A stretch of DNA of 64,000 bases from assembly GCA_002082245.2 (NCBI GenBank), contig NBTC02000002.1, positions 2,728,001 through 2,792,000 of the forward strand. Reading direction: 5' to 3'. The stretch comes from Yersinia enterocolitica. Its GTDB lineage: Bacteria; Pseudomonadota; Gammaproteobacteria; Enterobacterales; Enterobacteriaceae. Shown here piece by piece: positions 29,415 to 38,980 of the stretch. Made by a program: the position numbers and the translations under genes. The notes under the pieces are model-generated. The model did no database searches. It was not told the DNA's origin and was given only the letters and a program-made list of their open reading frames with translations. How positions within the stretch are numbered: position 1 is the first letter of the stretch; every line of letters starts with the position of its first letter.

Positions 29415-29891
29415 ATGGAAACTCGCCATACCACTCGGCAAAACTGGATGTCGGTGTTAGCCCACTGCCAGCCAGCAGAGTTGCTCGCTCACTGGCAAGC
29501 CTTGAATTTATCACCGGAATATCAGGTGATCCGCGCCCCAGAGATAGGTTTAAACCAATTACAGGCCCGGATGGGGGCTACTGGTCGCCGTTTTATCCTT
29601 GGTGATATGACCATAACGCGTGCCGTTATCAAGCTTAACGACAGCACGGATATTTATGGTTACAGCTACATTGCCGGGCGTAATAAGCCTCATGCCGAGC
29701 TGTGCGCCGTGCTGGATGCCTTGTTACAACTCTCCACCGTCAAGGGTAAACCCGCCGGGTTGAATGAATTATTGCTGAAAACCGTGATTCACCCACTGGC
29801 CGCAATACAACAAGAACGGCGGCAATTACGCGCTGATGCTATCACCGCCAGTAAGGTTGATTTCTTCACCTTGGTGCGGGGAGAGGACTGA
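29415..29891 (+). CDS. phnG: C-P lyase core subunit PhnG
   Basis: A subunit of the PhnGHIJ core complex, needed with PhnI to couple phosphonate to ATP as ribose-1-phosphonate triphosphate. The 158-residue protein has conserved VIRAPEIGLNQLQARMGATG (about 36-55) and FILGDMTITRAVI. Its stop overlaps the phnH ATG by one base, so it is tightly coupled. Confidence 0.94.
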   Translation: METRHTTRQNWMSVLAHCQPAELLAHWQALNLSPEYQVIRAPEIGLNQLQARMGATGRRFILGDMTITRAVIKLNDSTDIYGYSYIAGRNKPHAELCAVLDALLQLSTVKGKPAGLNELLLKTVIHPLAAIQQERRQLRADAITASKVDFFTLVRGED

Positions 29892-30472
29892 TGAACTTAT
29901 TAACCCATTTTGAGCATCCGGTGGATGATGCGCAGCACACTTTTCGTCGTATTCTCAAAGCGTTGAGTGAACCGGGCGTGCTGGTAACACTGCCCCATGC
30001 TACCGGCTGGCAACCACTGAACCCAGCAACCACCAGTGTTTTGCTCACGCTGGCCGACCAAGAGACGCCACTCTATCTCGACGCAGCACTTAATAGTGAC
30101 AGCGTGCAACACAATGTGCGTTTTCATACCGGTGCGCCCCTAACGACATGCGGTGATAAATCCTCTTTTTCATTATTTAATAATGAGATAACAGCAGAGC
30201 AACTCGCCACCTGCCCGGCAGGTAATGAACTGTCACCGGAACAATCCACTACGGTGGTGATTCAGACCGACAGCCTACACCACGGCATGCCATTACGGTT
30301 ACGCGGGCCAGGTATTGAACACAGCCGCACTGTTGCACCACACCTGCCCGCCACCGTCTTGAATTATCTGCTTAACCGCCCTGCTGCATTTCCGGCTGGC
30401 ATCGATTTTCTGTTTACCTGTGGCGAGAACCTGATGGCAATCCCACGAACCACCCATGTGGAGGTGTGCTGA
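29891..30472 (+). CDS. phnH: C-P lyase core subunit PhnH
   Basis: A structural subunit of the C-P lyase core, binding PhnJ. The 193-residue protein has the typical N-terminus with DDAQHTFRRILKALSEPG and the motif RGPGIEHSRTV. It has a PLP-transferase-like fold without the catalytic lysine in known members. The TGA overlaps the phnI start as TGATG. Confidence 0.94.
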   Translation: MNLLTHFEHPVDDAQHTFRRILKALSEPGVLVTLPHATGWQPLNPATTSVLLTLADQETPLYLDAALNSDSVQHNVRFHTGAPLTTCGDKSSFSLFNNEITAEQLATCPAGNELSPEQSTTVVIQTDSLHHGMPLRLRGPGIEHSRTVAPHLPATVLNYLLNRPAAFPAGIDFLFTCGENLMAIPRTTHVEVC

Positions 30473-31596
30473 TGTACGTTGCAGTCAAAGGGGGCGAAAA
30501 AGCGATTGCAGCAGCCCATCAATTGCTGGAACAGCAACGGCGTGGCGACAGCCAGATCCCGGCGATCGATTGTGAGCAAATTGAGCAACAACTCGGTCTG
30601 GCGGTTGATCGGGTGATGACCGAAGGGGGCATCTATGATCGCGAGCTGGCTGCACTGGCAATTAAACAAGCCAGCGGCGATTTAGTAGAAGCCATTTTCC
30701 TACTACGCGCTTACCGCACAACCTTGCCCCGTTTGGCCGTCAGCCAACCGCTAGCAAGCGAGCATATGCGGCTAGAGCGCCGTATTTCGGCCATTTACAA
30801 AGACTTGCCCGGCGGGCAAGTGCTCGGCCCAACCTATGATTACACCCACCGGCTGCTGGATTTTACCCTGCTGGCCGCAGGCGATGCACCGCAAGCGCGC
30901 AACGATGGCGAAACATTATCCGATGACTTATTACACAATAACTGTGCCCATGTGTTTGATTTATTAGTTCAAGAGCAACTTGCCCTGACAGAGCAAGATG
31001 ACGGTACTCCGCCGGAAGATATCACCCGCAATCCCCCCGTTTATCCCTGCAATCGCTCGGCCAGGCTGCAACAATTGGTCCGTGGTGACGAAGGCTTTCT
31101 GCTGGCGCTGAGCTATTCCACGCAACGTGGTTATGGCCGCACCCATCCCTTTGCCGCCGAGATCCGCACCGGTCACCTGACCGTTTCAATTCAGCCTGAA
31201 GAACTGGGATTTGCTATTGATATCGGCGAAATCTTACTGACCGAATGCGAGATGGTGAATGGCTTTGTCAACCCGGAATCAGAACCTCCGCACTTTACAC
31301 GTGGTTATGGTCTGGTGTTTGGCCGTGGTGAGCGCAAAGCGATGTCGATGGCGCTGATGGATAGAGCCTTACAAAGCCGCGAATATGACGAAAAGGTCAC
31401 CAGCCCGGCGCAGGATGAAGAATTCGTGCTCTCCCATGCCGATAATGTCGAAGCCGCGGGGTTTGTTTCTCATCTTAAACTGCCGCATTACGTAGATTTT
31501 CAAGCGGAACTGGAATTGCTAAAACGCCTGCGTCGTGAGCACTTACTCGCCTCGCAACAGCCATCCTCTCAAGAACAGGAACCACGCCATGACTGA
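30472..31596 (+). CDS. phnI: C-P lyase core subunit PhnI
   Basis: PhnI attacks ATP (nucleosidase activity) to attach phosphonate to the ribose C1 in the presence of PhnGHL. The 374-residue protein begins MYVAVKGGEKAI and contains RRISAIYKDLPGGQVLGPTY and GYGRTHPFAAEIRTGHLTV. The ATG at 30472 was chosen for GAGGTG eight bases upstream and the TGATG overlap with phnH. It is about 20 residues longer than E. coli PhnI at the C-terminus. The last 8 bases overlap phnJ. Confidence 0.95.
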   Translation: MYVAVKGGEKAIAAAHQLLEQQRRGDSQIPAIDCEQIEQQLGLAVDRVMTEGGIYDRELAALAIKQASGDLVEAIFLLRAYRTTLPRLAVSQPLASEHMRLERRISAIYKDLPGGQVLGPTYDYTHRLLDFTLLAAGDAPQARNDGETLSDDLLHNNCAHVFDLLVQEQLALTEQDDGTPPEDITRNPPVYPCNRSARLQQLVRGDEGFLLALSYSTQRGYGRTHPFAAEIRTGHLTVSIQPEELGFAIDIGEILLTECEMVNGFVNPESEPPHFTRGYGLVFGRGERKAMSMALMDRALQSREYDEKVTSPAQDEEFVLSHADNVEAAGFVSHLKLPHYVDFQAELELLKRLRREHLLASQQPSSQEQEPRHD

Positions 31597-32446
31597 GGTT
31601 CTCACCGGTTATAATCTGGGATACCTGGATGAGCAAACCAAACGGACTTTACGCCGCGCGCTGCTAAAAGCAGTGGCGATCCCCGGTTATCAAGTGCCGT
31701 TCGGCGGGCGGGAAATGCCGATGCCTTATGGTTGGGGCACCGGTGGCATTCAATTGACCGCCAGCCTGATTGGCCGCAAAGATGTATTAAAAGTGATCGA
31801 CCAAGGGGCAGATGACACCACCAATGCTGTCTCTATCCGCCGTTTTTTTCAGCGCGTCAGTGGGGTGACGACCACCGAAAGCACTGTCGATGCCAGCTTG
31901 ATCCAAACCCGGCATCGCATTCCTGAAACACCACTGAGCGAAGATCAGATCCTTATCTATCAGGTACCGATCCCAGAGCCACTGCGCTTTATCGAACCAC
32001 GCGAAACCGAAACGCGCAAAATGCATGCGCTGGAAGAATACGGCGTGATGCAGGTAAAACTGTATGAAGATATCGCCCGCTACGGCCATATCGCCACCAC
32101 CTACGCCTATCCGGTCAAAGTGAACGATCGCTACGTGATGGACCCTTCACCGATCCCAAAATTTGATAACCCCAAAATGCACATGATGCCCGCGCTGCAA
32201 CTGTTCGGGGCCGGTCGCGAGAAGCGGTTATATGCCCTGCCTCCCTTTACCAAGGTGGAAAGTCTGGATTTCGACGATCACCCATTTACCGTGCAGCAAT
32301 GGGATGAACCCTGTGCCTTGTGCGGCTCGCGCCACAGCTATCTTGATGAAGTGGTGATGGACGATCAGGGCAGCCGAATGTTTGTCTGTTCTGATACTGA
32401 TTTTTGCCAGCAGCAACTGGCGGCACAAGAGGTAAATATTCAATGA
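31589..32446 (+). CDS. phnJ: Carbon-phosphorus lyase PhnJ (radical SAM)
   Basis: The catalytic subunit that breaks the C-P bond of ribose-1-phosphonate 5-phosphate with an unusual radical SAM [4Fe-4S] centre. The 285-residue protein keeps all four cysteines of the family: Cys242, Cys245, Cys267 and Cys273 (CALCG ... VCSDTDFC), one residue shifted from E. coli. GYNLGYLDEQTKRTLRRALL near the N-terminus is also conserved. The ATG at 31589 overlaps phnI by 8 bases; the TGA overlaps the phnK start as ATGA. Confidence 0.97.
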   Translation: MTEVLTGYNLGYLDEQTKRTLRRALLKAVAIPGYQVPFGGREMPMPYGWGTGGIQLTASLIGRKDVLKVIDQGADDTTNAVSIRRFFQRVSGVTTTESTVDASLIQTRHRIPETPLSEDQILIYQVPIPEPLRFIEPRETETRKMHALEEYGVMQVKLYEDIARYGHIATTYAYPVKVNDRYVMDPSPIPKFDNPKMHMMPALQLFGAGREKRLYALPPFTKVESLDFDDHPFTVQQWDEPCALCGSRHSYLDEVVMDDQGSRMFVCSDTDFCQQQLAAQEVNIQ

Positions 32447-33249
32447 TTTCCGAACAGGTTATTTCATCATCCGCAGCCGCTCACCCACTGCTATCAGTGG
32501 AGAATCTCACACACTTGTATGCGCCAGGTAAGGGGTTTAGCAACGTCTCTTTCCAGCTCTATCCCGGTGAAGTATTGGGAATTGTCGGTGAATCCGGCTC
32601 TGGCAAAACCACCTTATTAAAATCGATTTCTGCCCGGTTGCCGCCACAGCATGGGCAGGTTATTTACCACTCTGGTGCCCAGCAACCAGTTGATTTATAT
32701 CAGATGGCTGAAAGTCAGCGCCGCTGTTTACTGCGCACCGAATGGGGGGTGGTCCATCAGCATCCACTGGATGGTTTGCGCCCACAGGTTTCCGCCGGTG
32801 GCAATATCGGCGAGCGTCTAATGGCTATTGGCCAGCGCCATTACGGCGACATCCGCCAACAAGCAGGGCGCTGGCTGGAGGATGTCGAGATCCCACTATC
32901 ACACCTGGATGACTTACCCACTACCTTCTCCGGCGGCATGCAACAACGTCTGCAAATTGCCCGCAATCTGGTGACCCACCCCAAGCTGGTATTTATGGAC
33001 GAACCGACGGGTGGCCTGGATGTATCAGTACAAGCGCGACTACTGGATTTACTGCGCAATCTGGTGGTGGAAATGCAACTGGCAGTGGTGATTGTCACTC
33101 ATGATCTCGGTGTGGCCCGGCTATTGGCACACCGGTTGCTGGTGATGAAGGAGGGTCAGGTTATCGAAAGCGGCCTGACCGATCGAGTACTAGACGATCC
33201 CCATCATCCCTACACCCAACTATTGGTTTCATCGGTGCTGCAAAACTGA
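32443..33249 (+). CDS. phnK: C-P lyase ABC-type subunit PhnK
   Basis: An ABC ATPase that binds the PhnGHIJ core through PhnJ rather than a membrane permease. The 268-residue protein has Walker A GESGSGKT, signature FSGGMQQR and Walker B LVFMDEPTGGLD. The ATG at 32443 overlaps the phnJ stop as ATGA. It is about 16 residues longer at the N-terminus than E. coli PhnK. A gap of 44 bases follows, the only sizeable one in this operon. Confidence 0.94.
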   Translation: MISEQVISSSAAAHPLLSVENLTHLYAPGKGFSNVSFQLYPGEVLGIVGESGSGKTTLLKSISARLPPQHGQVIYHSGAQQPVDLYQMAESQRRCLLRTEWGVVHQHPLDGLRPQVSAGGNIGERLMAIGQRHYGDIRQQAGRWLEDVEIPLSHLDDLPTTFSGGMQQRLQIARNLVTHPKLVFMDEPTGGLDVSVQARLLDLLRNLVVEMQLAVVIVTHDLGVARLLAHRLLVMKEGQVIESGLTDRVLDDPHHPYTQLLVSSVLQN

Positions 33250-33293
33250 CTGTTTTGTCTGTTAACCCGTGAATAGATTAACGAGAGCTCACT

Positions 33294-34034
33294 ATGAATC
33301 ACCAGCAACGGCCTATCAATCACCCACAACTGAGAGTTGAAAATCTCAGTAAAACCTTCGTACTACACCACCAGCATGGTATTCGCTTACCGGTATTGCA
33401 TCAAACCTCACTGGAAGTGAGTAGCGGTGAATGTGTGGTATTACACGGCCATTCCGGCAGCGGTAAATCTACTCTGCTACGCTCTTTATATGCCAACTAT
33501 CTGCCAGACAGCGGGCATATCTGGGTCAAGCATCAGGGGGAATGGCTCGACATTGTGGCAGCACCAGCGCGACAAATTATGGAGGTACGCCGTCATACCG
33601 TGGGTTGGGTCAGCCAATTTTTGCGGGTGATCCCACGGATCAGTGCATTAAATGTGGTGATGCAACCGCTACTGGAGCTTGGCGTTGAACGCCATATATG
33701 CCAACAGCGCGCGCAGGATCTCCTGACTCGCCTCAATGTTCCACCACGCTTATGGGATCTGGCCCCCTCGACCTTTTCCGGCGGCGAGCAGCAGCGGGTC
33801 AATATCGCCCGTGGTTTTATCAAAGATTACCCCATATTGCTGCTTGATGAGCCAACGGCATCGCTCGACAGCACCAATAGCGCGGCAGTCGTTAGCCTGA
33901 TTGATGAAGCTAAACAGCGAGGGGCCGCCATCATTGGAATTTTCCACGATGAGGCCGTACGTAACCATGTCAGTGATCGCTTACTGGTCATGACGCCCTT
34001 TCCCGCCGATGCCAATCCGGAGATACCCGCATGA
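33294..34034 (+). CDS. phnL: C-P lyase ABC-type subunit PhnL
   Basis: A second ABC ATPase of the C-P lyase pathway, which acts with PhnGHI in forming the ribose-phosphonate intermediate. The 246-residue protein has Walker A GHSGSGKS, signature FSGGEQQR and Walker [12 protein letters not shown]. It is about 20 residues longer at the N-terminus than E. coli PhnL. It overlaps phnM by four bases (ATGA). Confidence 0.94.
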   Translation: MNHQQRPINHPQLRVENLSKTFVLHHQHGIRLPVLHQTSLEVSSGECVVLHGHSGSGKSTLLRSLYANYLPDSGHIWVKHQGEWLDIVAAPARQIMEVRRHTVGWVSQFLRVIPRISALNVVMQPLLELGVERHICQQRAQDLLTRLNVPPRLWDLAPSTFSGGEQQRVNIARGFIKDYPILLLDEPTASLDSTNSAAVVSLIDEAKQRGAAIIGIFHDEAVRNHVSDRLLVMTPFPADANPEIPA

Positions 34035-35179
34035 TCCTCAATAACATCAACCTTATTCTTGAAGATCAGGTGGTCAACGGATCGCTCGAAATCAAAAACG
34101 GGGTTATCCACAATTACAGTGATCGCCCAACCCAACTCTCTGCCGCCATAGATGGACACCATGGCTGGCTGTTGCCGGGATTGATCGAGCTGCATACCGA
34201 TAATCTGGACAAGTTTTTTACCCCACGCCCCAACGTTGATTGGCCAGCTCATTCGGCGATGAGCAGCCATGATGCGCTGATGGTTGCCAGTGGGATCACC
34301 ACCGTGTTGGACGCAGTGGCGATTGGCGATGTGCGCGATGGCGGGCATCGTCTGGATAATCTGCAAAAAATGATTAATGCGGTGGTGGATAGTCAGCGGG
34401 CGGGACTGAACCGGGCAGAACACCGGATTCATTTACGTTGTGAATTACCTCATGAAAGTACTCTACCGCTGTTTGAAGAACTGATGATGCAGCCTGAACT
34501 GTCATTGGTATCGCTGATGGATCACTCACCAGGCCAGCGTCAATTCGCCTCCCGGGCAAAATATCGTGAGTATTATCAGGGCAAATACCATCTTAATGAT
34601 CAACAAATGGCAGAGTTTGAGGAAGAGCAAATCACCCTGTCAGCGCGCTGGTCAGCGCCGAATCGAACAGCGATCGCCGATCACTGCTCTCAGCGGGGCA
34701 TTGCCCTCGCCAGTCACGATGATGCCACGGCGGAACATGTGGCACAATCACAAGCACTGGGCAGTGTGATTGCTGAATTTCCCACCACGGAGGTGGCGGC
34801 CAGAGCGTCAAATCAGCATGGTTTACAAGTATTGATGGGCGCGCCAAATATCGTCCGTGGCGGCTCCCATTCAGGCAATGTTGCAGCACACCAACTGGCC
34901 GCTATTGGAGTACTGGATATTTTATCGTCTGACTATTACCCAGCCAGCTTGCTGGATGCGGCCTTTCGTATCGCACACGATGCAACCAATAGCTTCACCT
35001 TACCGCAAGCGGTTAATTTGGTAACACGTAATCCTGCCAACGCCTTGGGACTACAGGATCGTGGTGTTATTGCCGAAGGTAAACGGGCTGATTTGATACT
35101 GGCACGCGCTCATGACAGTGCGCAAAGTAAACATGTTTACGTGCAAAACGTCTGGCGTCAGGGAATACAGGTGTTCTGA
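34031..35179 (+). CDS. phnM: Alpha-D-ribose 1-methylphosphonate 5-triphosphate diphosphatase PhnM
   Basis: An amidohydrolase-fold enzyme that removes pyrophosphate from the triphosphate intermediate. The 382-residue protein has the metal-binding [20 protein letters not shown] (about 45-64) and the downstream [12 protein letters not shown] and [15 protein letters not shown] motifs. It overlaps the preceding phnL and following phnN by a few bases, so it belongs to the same translational unit. Confidence 0.95.
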   Translation: MILNNINLILEDQVVNGSLEIKNGVIHNYSDRPTQLSAAIDGHHGWLLPGLIELHTDNLDKFFTPRPNVDWPAHSAMSSHDALMVASGITTVLDAVAIGDVRDGGHRLDNLQKMINAVVDSQRAGLNRAEHRIHLRCELPHESTLPLFEELMMQPELSLVSLMDHSPGQRQFASRAKYREYYQGKYHLNDQQMAEFEEEQITLSARWSAPNRTAIADHCSQRGIALASHDDATAEHVAQSQALGSVIAEFPTTEVAARASNQHGLQVLMGAPNIVRGGSHSGNVAAHQLAAIGVLDILSSDYYPASLLDAAFRIAHDATNSFTLPQAVNLVTRNPANALGLQDRGVIAEGKRADLILARAHDSAQSKHVYVQNVWRQGIQVF

Positions 35180-35757
35180 TGGGGCGCTTAATCTATCTGA
35201 TGGGGGCATCAGGGGCCGGAAAAGATTGTCTGCTGTCGGCGCTGCGGGCAGCCAATCCGGCAAATATTATCGTGGCACATCGTTATATCACCCGCCAGGC
35301 CAATGCCGGGGCGGAAAACCATGTTGCGCTAAGTGAACAGGAGTTTTTACTGCGGGCGGCCCAAGGATTATTCGCGCTGTACTGGCAAGCGCATCAGTAT
35401 CGCTATGGGATAGGTATTGAGATTGATATCTGGCTACAACACGGGTTAGATGTGGTGGTTAATGGCTCCAGAGCTTATCTGCCAGAGGCACAACAGCGCT
35501 ATTCCGACCAACTTTTGCCGCTCTGTCTGACGGTTTCTCCGGCTATTTTAGCGCAACGATTGCAACAACGTGGCCGAGAGAACAGTGAACAGATCAATGC
35601 ACGATTACAACGGGCGCAACACTATCAGCAACAGCTACCGGTTAACTGTTTGCAACTGTCTAATGATGGTGAGCTGCACCACACACTGGGGCAGTTACAA
35701 CAATTACTGCTAGCTCCCCTAACCAGTAAAGAAATGGGGGATAAAAAATGGAACTGA
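35179..35757 (+). CDS. phnN: Ribose 1,5-bisphosphokinase PhnN
   Basis: It phosphorylates ribose 1,5-bisphosphate to PRPP, the outlet of the C-P lyase pathway. The 192-residue kinase of the guanylate-kinase-like group has the P-loop GASGAGKD near the N-terminus and [18 protein letters not shown] (about 34-51). In E. coli phnO (an acetyltransferase) follows; here phnP follows directly with a 10-base overlap. Confidence 0.93.
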   Translation: MGRLIYLMGASGAGKDCLLSALRAANPANIIVAHRYITRQANAGAENHVALSEQEFLLRAAQGLFALYWQAHQYRYGIGIEIDIWLQHGLDVVVNGSRAYLPEAQQRYSDQLLPLCLTVSPAILAQRLQQRGRENSEQINARLQRAQHYQQQLPVNCLQLSNDGELHHTLGQLQQLLLAPLTSKEMGDKKWN

Positions 35758-36500
35758 CACTGTTAGGCACCGGTTGCGCCCAGCAGGTGCCGGTATTTGG
35801 TTGTGACTGCGTGATTTGTGCTAAAGCCAGAGTGCAGCCCGCATTGGGCCGTAAACCTTGCAGTGCCATGCTGCGATATCAGGGGGAAACCACCTTGATT
35901 GATGCCGGATTGCCGACACTGGATCAGCAGTTTACTGCGGGGGAAATTCAGCGTTTTTTGCTTACACATTACCACATGGATCATGTTCAGGGGTTATTTC
36001 CGTTACGTTGGGGATGCGGAAATTCGATCCCGATCTACGGACCGCCGGATCCAGACGGCTGTGACGATCTGTTCAAACATCCTGGAATTCTGCATTTTCA
36101 GCCGCCGATGGCCGCATTCCAGACCCTCCATTTTGGTGACTTACGGGTCACACCGGTGCCGCTAACCCATTCCAAAATAACCTTCGGCTATTTATTGCAA
36201 AGCCCCAGCCGGACCATCGCCTATTTAACCGATACCGTCGGGCTACCCGCTGATAGTGCGCTATTTCTGACCAGCAAAAATATCGATCTGCTGGTGCTGG
36301 ATTGCAGCCACCCGCCGCAGACGCCGCCGCCACGCAATCACAATGATGTAACCATCGCGTTAGCCATTAAGGATTTGCTAATGCCACAACAGACGTTGCT
36401 GACCCATGCCAGCCACCAACTTGATCGATGGTTGCTTGACCACCCATTACCGGCAGAGGTGGCAATCGCCCATGATAATCAGACGATTACCCTATTATGA
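35748..36500 (+). CDS. phnP: 5-phospho-alpha-D-ribosyl 1,2-cyclic phosphate phosphodiesterase PhnP
   Basis: A metallo-beta-lactamase-fold phosphodiesterase that opens the cyclic ribose phosphate left by C-P cleavage. The 250-residue protein has the zinc-type motif [10 protein letters not shown] (about residues 73-82) and the structural cysteines [10 protein letters not shown] near the N-terminus. It is the last gene of the operon. Its TGA abuts the TCA of the convergent gene, so both stops share the palindrome TGATCA. Confidence 0.95.
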   Translation: MELTLLGTGCAQQVPVFGCDCVICAKARVQPALGRKPCSAMLRYQGETTLIDAGLPTLDQQFTAGEIQRFLLTHYHMDHVQGLFPLRWGCGNSIPIYGPPDPDGCDDLFKHPGILHFQPPMAAFQTLHFGDLRVTPVPLTHSKITFGYLLQSPSRTIAYLTDTVGLPADSALFLTSKNIDLLVLDCSHPPQTPPPRNHNDVTIALAIKDLLMPQQTLLTHASHQLDRWLLDHPLPAEVAIAHDNQTITLL

Positions 36501-37130
36501 TCAACGCTGCTGCATCTGAGCGGAGGTTAAGATTGTCACGCCCTCTTTCGGCGGCGCAAAAGCCTGATCCAGCATCGCCTGTGCGACATCTTTGCCTTTA
36601 ATCAAGCGCCACTTATCTGGCAATAAGGCAAACAGAGGCGCGCTCAGGCTCTCCATCAAGCGGGGCTTGTCGCGCTGACCTGCCAGCATTGAGGGCCGGG
36701 CAAAAGTAAGTTGTGGCCAGCCCTGAGCCTGTAAGTCACGCTCGGCCTCACCTTTGGTGCGGTTATAAAACACCCATGAGTTGGCATTAGCACCCATCGC
36801 GCTTACCAATAGAAAATGCCGTGCGCCCAGCCGCAAGCCGGTTTCACCAGCGGCCAATACCAACCGATAATCCACCAAACGAAATGCCGCCTGGCTGCCA
36901 GCTTGCTTACGGGTGGTCCCCAAACAGCAAAAAACCAACTCCACCGGTTGATCCAAGGTTTTCAGCAACTCGCCGATATTTTCACCCTGCGGATTAATCA
37001 GTTTATTCATGGCTGGCAAGGGTTTACGGCTAGGTGCAATGATGGATGTCACTCTGGCATCCAAACGTAACAGGCGCAGTAATTCGCCCCCCACCAGGCC
37101 ACTTGCGCCCAGTAATAATACCTTCGCCAT
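36501..37130 (-). CDS. NAD(P)-binding Rossmann-fold protein (HTATIP2-like SDR)
   Basis: A 209-residue atypical short-chain dehydrogenase. The dinucleotide-binding motif GASGLVGG lies near the N-terminus (about 8-15), and FLLVSAMGANANSWVFYNRTK (about 109-129) carries the Ser/Tyr/Lys-like positions of the family. Relatives bind NADPH, but a reaction is not established. It is a stand-alone gene converging on phnP. No partner genes indicate a pathway. Confidence 0.82.
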   Translation of the reverse strand: MAKVLLLGASGLVGGELLRLLRLDARVTSIIAPSRKPLPAMNKLINPQGENIGELLKTLDQPVELVFCCLGTTRKQAGSQAAFRLVDYRLVLAAGETGLRLGARHFLLVSAMGANANSWVFYNRTKGEAERDLQAQGWPQLTFARPSMLAGQRDKPRLMESLSAPLFALLPDKWRLIKGKDVAQAMLDQAFAPPKEGVTILTSAQMQQR

Positions 37131-37273
37131 CTGACCTCCTGCCTTCTGGTATTGATGCTAATGCCGCGAAAAAGTGCGGAGACAATTATTGAAATCAATT
37201 GTTATGAATAATACATACCAGAGACACTATTACATAGAATCGAAAAATAGCAGTTATCATTAAAACAGGAAAT

Positions 37274-37726
37274 TTATAGTGAAGAGTCTTGCTGCCAATA
37301 CAGTTTTTTGCCAAAACCAAGGGTATTATTAGTCATCTTGATTTCCAGCAGATTGAGCTGCCAGAGTGGAGCGGATACCACTTTAGCCACCGGAAAGCGG
37401 CGGCAGTAGCGCTGGCGGGCGCGGTGTTCCGCATCCCCCGTTAATTCGCTTATCTCTGCGCGGTATTGAATACCTTTAATCAAGGCTACTGTGCGCGGCT
37501 GGGTGGCGATGGTGCCGACAACCTGTGGGTTTATCTGCATCAGTTCACCATGTCGGGTGTGCTTTTCTGTCATGATAAATAGCGCCATCTGCGTTTCATC
37601 AAATACGTAAAAACAGTTGGCACACCACATATCGATACCACTGCCCGCACACAGCGTCAGTACATGTTGCTGGCGCAGAAAGCGGTTAATACCAAGCAGA
37701 TCCTCAGGGTTATTCACGTCACTCAT
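37274..37726 (-). CDS. yhbP: UPF0306 family protein YhbP
   Basis: A 150-residue split-barrel (pyridoxamine-phosphate-oxidase-like) protein similar to E. coli YhbP. Conserved parts are [51 protein letters not shown] and [13 protein letters not shown] at the end. It probably binds a flavin or haem; function is unknown. In E. coli it lies near yhbQ-yhbS, whereas here it is separated from them. The start has no clear ribosome-binding site. Confidence 0.88.
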   Translation of the reverse strand: MSDVNNPEDLLGINRFLRQQHVLTLCAGSGIDMWCANCFYVFDETQMALFIMTEKHTRHGELMQINPQVVGTIATQPRTVALIKGIQYRAEISELTGDAEHRARQRYCRRFPVAKVVSAPLWQLNLLEIKMTNNTLGFGKKLYWQQDSSL

Positions 37727-37799
37727 TATTCACAACGCCCTCTGGCTTAGAAATAGCCCTGAGTGTACATCAACTATGCCTCTATTAACTTTGACCCAA

Positions 37800-38966
37800 T
37801 TAATTCTGCCACAACAGACGATCACGGGATGTCAGGGTTTCCACCGGGAAGGTGGCAAGCACCGCATGATAGCGTTTGGCGTCCATCGGGTAACCCCGGG
37901 CGGCCTGTAATAACAACCGCAATGCACTGTCATAGTCGATGCCACGCAAATCGCGGTAGGGCCACAGCTCCGGTTCAGCAATAAACGGTAGCAGATAGTC
38001 AATCCCCTGCTGAACATTGCGGCCATCCTGTATCCACTCCCAGCGATCAATTTCAACATGTTCACCGTAGCGACATAGCAGTAGATGGGCTTCCAAATTG
38101 AACAACGAGTAATGGAACGGCACGGTGCGTTCCAGCTCCATCCACTGTTTACCATCTTGGGCAATCTGCGCCGCCAACCGTTGGGTGATACCTTGCTGGA
38201 TAATGGTGGAAACCAGCCCGCGATCGCCATAAAACATCGCATTGGCCGCGCGCTGTACGTCATACCAGGTGCCGTGGTTGTTGTGCCAGACATACTCTGA
38301 ATGGCCCACTTCGCTGTGGAACATCCAATGGTTAAAATCACGGAACCATTGCTGTAACACCGCAGTATCCTCGGTATCGAGCAGCTTGGCTGGTGATATC
38401 AAGCCGAGAGTATCAATCACCATCCACATCAGGCGGGTATCAATCAGGCCGGTACCACGGCCAGAAACGATACCAGGAATGGCCTGCCCGTAATTAAGAT
38501 GCGGATTCATACGAGTTTTAGCATCTAAAAACCAGCAACGTATCTGCTCGGCGGCCACCTGTGCATAACGGCTATTCCCGGTAAAATAGTAGGCCAGCCC
38601 CAGTGTCAGGCAGCGATCACACATTCGTACGATACGTTGAGTATCAGTATCGTCATTCTGACTCTGCGGGTTGGTATGCCCATCGCGGCGCACATAGGGT
38701 AAACCATTAGGCTTGCGCGGATTTGGCCACCAATAAGTACCAAAGCTGTAATAGTCGTGAATATCACCACTGACCGGCAATAACTTTTTATCAGTCACAC
38801 TTTCCGGTGGCTGATCACGCAATATATCGGCTTCACTTAATAACCGGCGTAATGCCGGTTGTAATGGTGAAAAAGGTTGCTGTAATACCGCTTTCGCCTT
38901 GATCAGGCAATCTAGATCCAGCGTATACAATTTTATTGGCGTCATAGACGTTTTCATTGGCGTCAT
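37800..38966 (-). CDS. Alginate lyase family protein, cytoplasmic form (PL5-like)
   Basis: A 388-residue protein of the alginate lyase (AlgL/PL5) family, without signal peptide. The catalytic-region motif HNNHGTWYD (about 232-240) and the SGDIHDYYSFGTYWWPNP segment (about 65-82) are shared with the secreted paralogue at 43718-44950. The ATG at 38966 was chosen for AGGAAG upstream; an in-frame TTG at 38996 would overlap the transporter ATPase gene. It is the last gene of the leftward transport operon, so it probably cleaves imported oligo-uronates in the cytoplasm. Substrate specificity is inferred. Confidence 0.85.
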   Translation of the reverse strand: MTPMKTSMTPIKLYTLDLDCLIKAKAVLQQPFSPLQPALRRLLSEADILRDQPPESVTDKKLLPVSGDIHDYYSFGTYWWPNPRKPNGLPYVRRDGHTNPQSQNDDTDTQRIVRMCDRCLTLGLAYYFTGNSRYAQVAAEQIRCWFLDAKTRMNPHLNYGQAIPGIVSGRGTGLIDTRLMWMVIDTLGLISPAKLLDTEDTAVLQQWFRDFNHWMFHSEVGHSEYVWHNNHGTWYDVQRAANAMFYGDRGLVSTIIQQGITQRLAAQIAQDGKQWMELERTVPFHYSLFNLEAHLLLCRYGEHVEIDRWEWIQDGRNVQQGIDYLLPFIAEPELWPYRDLRGIDYDSALRLLLQAARGYPMDAKRYHAVLATFPVETLTSRDRLLWQN

Positions 38967-38980
38967 GGGTATTTGCTTCC

